Shown here piece by piece: positions 44,551 to 45,618 of a DNA stretch of 45,618 nucleotides. The notes below the pieces were generated by a model. It saw only the letters and a program-made list of their open reading frames with translations. It searched no databases and had not been told where the DNA came from. A program made the position numbers and the translations under genes. The number at the start of each line of letters is the position of its first letter. Within the stretch, counting starts at the first letter, position 1. This DNA is from Clostridiales bacterium (lineage in GTDB: Bacteria > Bacillota > Clostridia > Oscillospirales > Oscillospiraceae), in assembly GCA_020860575.1 (NCBI GenBank), contig JAJBUB010000103.1, forward strand, positions 1-45,618, in the 5' to 3' direction.

Positions 44551-44581
44551 CGACAACAGACCCGCCGAGAGGGTGTTCCTC
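44551..44581 (+). repeat. 31-bp direct repeat, copy 2 (hairpin after the aldolase gene)
   Basis: Identical to 42680-42710 over 31 bases; after that the two copies diverge, although CTGTCTGTT reappears in both. Here the opposite arm is imperfect. Read on the minus strand GAGAGG/CCTCTC still forms a hairpin just beyond the aldolase stop codon, so it may terminate that gene. Confidence 0.85.
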
Positions 44582-44611
44582 TCAGCGTGCCTGTCTGTTC
44601 TTGTCTGTAGA

Positions 44612-45589
44612 CTACAGCGTGTCATCCACCAGCTCGTGGAAAAAATTGTAGTAGTCCTTTCTGCCCTCCTTGATAAACTTGATGGCGAAGGAGGGATGAG
44701 CGTTGAGCTGTCCGGTGAGAAGGTAGGGGATGTCATAGCCCCAGGTCAGCCCCTGCTCCCGGAGGGGCAGGATATAGTCCTCCACGAATTTCAGAATGGG
44801 GATGGTCTTGTACTTGGGGTTGCGGAGGAAGCTCAGCAGGCCCTCCAGGTGGCAGTTCCCCGCTCCCCGGCCCAGGCCGTTGACGGTGGCGTCCAGATAG
44901 GTGGCGCCCACTCCCTTGTTCATGGCCTCGATGGTGTTGGCAAAGGCCAGCTGCTGGTTGTTATGGGCATGGATGCCCACCTTTTTGCCATATTTGTCGG
45001 CGACCTCCATATACTGGTCGGTGAGCCGCCGGATCTGCTCCGGATAGAAGGAGCCGAAGCTGTCCACCAGGTAGATGACGTCCACACTGGACTGGCCCAG
45101 CAGCTCTAGGCTGTTTTTCAGGTCCTCTCCGTTGACCTTGGAAACCGCCATAATGTTCACCGTGGCCTCATAGCCCTTGTTCTTGGCGTCCTCCACCATG
45201 TCGATGGCGGTGGGGATGGCATTGACATAGGTTGCCACACGGATGGTATCGATGACGCTGTCCGACTTGGGGATGATGTCGTTTTTGTAGTCGCACCGGC
45301 CCACGTCCGCCATGACGGAAGTTTTCAGGTCGGTATCGTTATCCCCTACAATGGCACGGATGTCCGCCTCGTCGCAGAACTTCCACTTGCCGTATCGGTC
45401 GGGGCTGAATATCTTCTTGTCGCACTTATAGCCAAACTCCATGTAGTCCACACCGGCCTTCAGATTGGCCTGATACAGGGCTTTGGCGAAATCGTCGGAA
45501 AATTTAGAATCGTTGACCAGTCCGCCGTCCCGCAGGGTGCAGTCCAGCACTCGCAGGTTCGGTACATAGGAGATCAAATTAGGGTTCAT
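44612..45589 (-). CDS. DRE-TIM metallolyase-fold aldolase (HMGL-like)
   Basis: A 325-residue protein with the HMGL-like/DRE-TIM barrel start NLRVLDCTLRDGGLVNDSKF, YMEFGYKCDKKIF, IYLVDSFGSFYPEQI, the metal-binding GIHAHNNQQLAFANTIEA and DATVNGLGRGAGNCHLEGLL. It resembles 4-hydroxy-2-oxovalerate aldolase-type proteins that often lie in cell-surface sugar or antibiotic clusters; the reaction here is unknown. ATG 45589 has GAGGTG seven bases upstream; an in-frame ATG at 45613 lies so close to the window end that its ribosome binding site cannot be seen. The C-terminus is complete. Confidence 0.87.
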   Translation of the reverse strand: MNPNLISYVPNLRVLDCTLRDGGLVNDSKFSDDFAKALYQANLKAGVDYMEFGYKCDKKIFSPDRYGKWKFCDEADIRAIVGDNDTDLKTSVMADVGRCDYKNDIIPKSDSVIDTIRVATYVNAIPTAIDMVEDAKNKGYEATVNIMAVSKVNGEDLKNSLELLGQSSVDVIYLVDSFGSFYPEQIRRLTDQYMEVADKYGKKVGIHAHNNQQLAFANTIEAMNKGVGATYLDATVNGLGRGAGNCHLEGLLSFLRNPKYKTIPILKFVEDYILPLREQGLTWGYDIPYLLTGQLNAHPSFAIKFIKEGRKDYYNFFHELVDDTL

Positions 45590-45618
45590 AGCAGGCACCT
45601 CGTTCCAGTTCATTAGGG

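Overview
The window is a stretch of chromosome from a GC-rich, anaerobic, spore-forming Firmicute. The likely family is Oscillospiraceae, of the Flavonifractor/Pseudoflavonifractor/Lawsonibacter kind. This is inferred from high-GC coding sequence, Firmicute-type ribosome binding sites, sporulation-associated genes (YunB, SpoVB/YabM-like flippase), a ptb-buk butyrate module, a Clostridia-type GlnRS and several tandem M42 aminopeptidases. No tRNA, rRNA or CRISPR array is visible.

Left end (1-4.8 kb): a truncated OmpR-family response regulator is followed by an accessory island. The island holds decayed remains of an integrative conjugative element: a helicase/methylase scrap, a DUF3849-like fragment, a truncated TTRAP-like ORF, and a YodL-domain gene broken by two identifiable frameshifts. 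It ends with an intact, strikingly AT-rich KAP-family P-loop NTPase, a plausible defence gene. On the right border lie a perfect hairpin, a 27-codon ORF with an ideal ribosome binding site, and two interlocked divergent sigma-A promoters shared with a LysR regulator.

Middle (4.8-24 kb): core metabolism and envelope genes. These are a GlmM-type phosphohexomutase, a class I/II aminotransferase and ligA (minus), yunB (plus), and a minus-strand operon murD - three M42 peptidases - methionine-gamma-lyase-like protein whose junctions are mostly overlaps. Then come glnS, a membrane-anchored Mrr-type nuclease, deoC with a CYTH protein, an ABC exporter and an LCP (LytR-CpsA-Psr) cell-wall ligase.

24-31 kb: a plus-strand cluster of a short Hsp70 paralogue, XpaC, TelA and a TPM-domain protein with Tyr/Asp-rich and Gly/Arg-rich segments. 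The cluster is an unusual pairing of a chaperone with membrane-stress proteins. It converges on pyruvate kinase across a strong bidirectional terminator.

31-45.6 kb: purine nucleoside phosphorylase; a yabM-mazG-hup-rqcP cluster like the Bacillus yabM-yabN-yabO locus; a DUF2442-plus-HTH regulator; buk and ptb (terminal butyrate synthesis) divergent from thymidylate kinase; then DJ-1, 5-formyl-THF cyclo-ligase, mltG and a U32 (TrhP-like) protein. The right end holds an orphan 547-residue membrane protein bounded by a 31-bp direct repeat, and a DRE-TIM aldolase. Most transcription units have well-spaced sigma-A promoters and hairpin terminators, which are listed individually.
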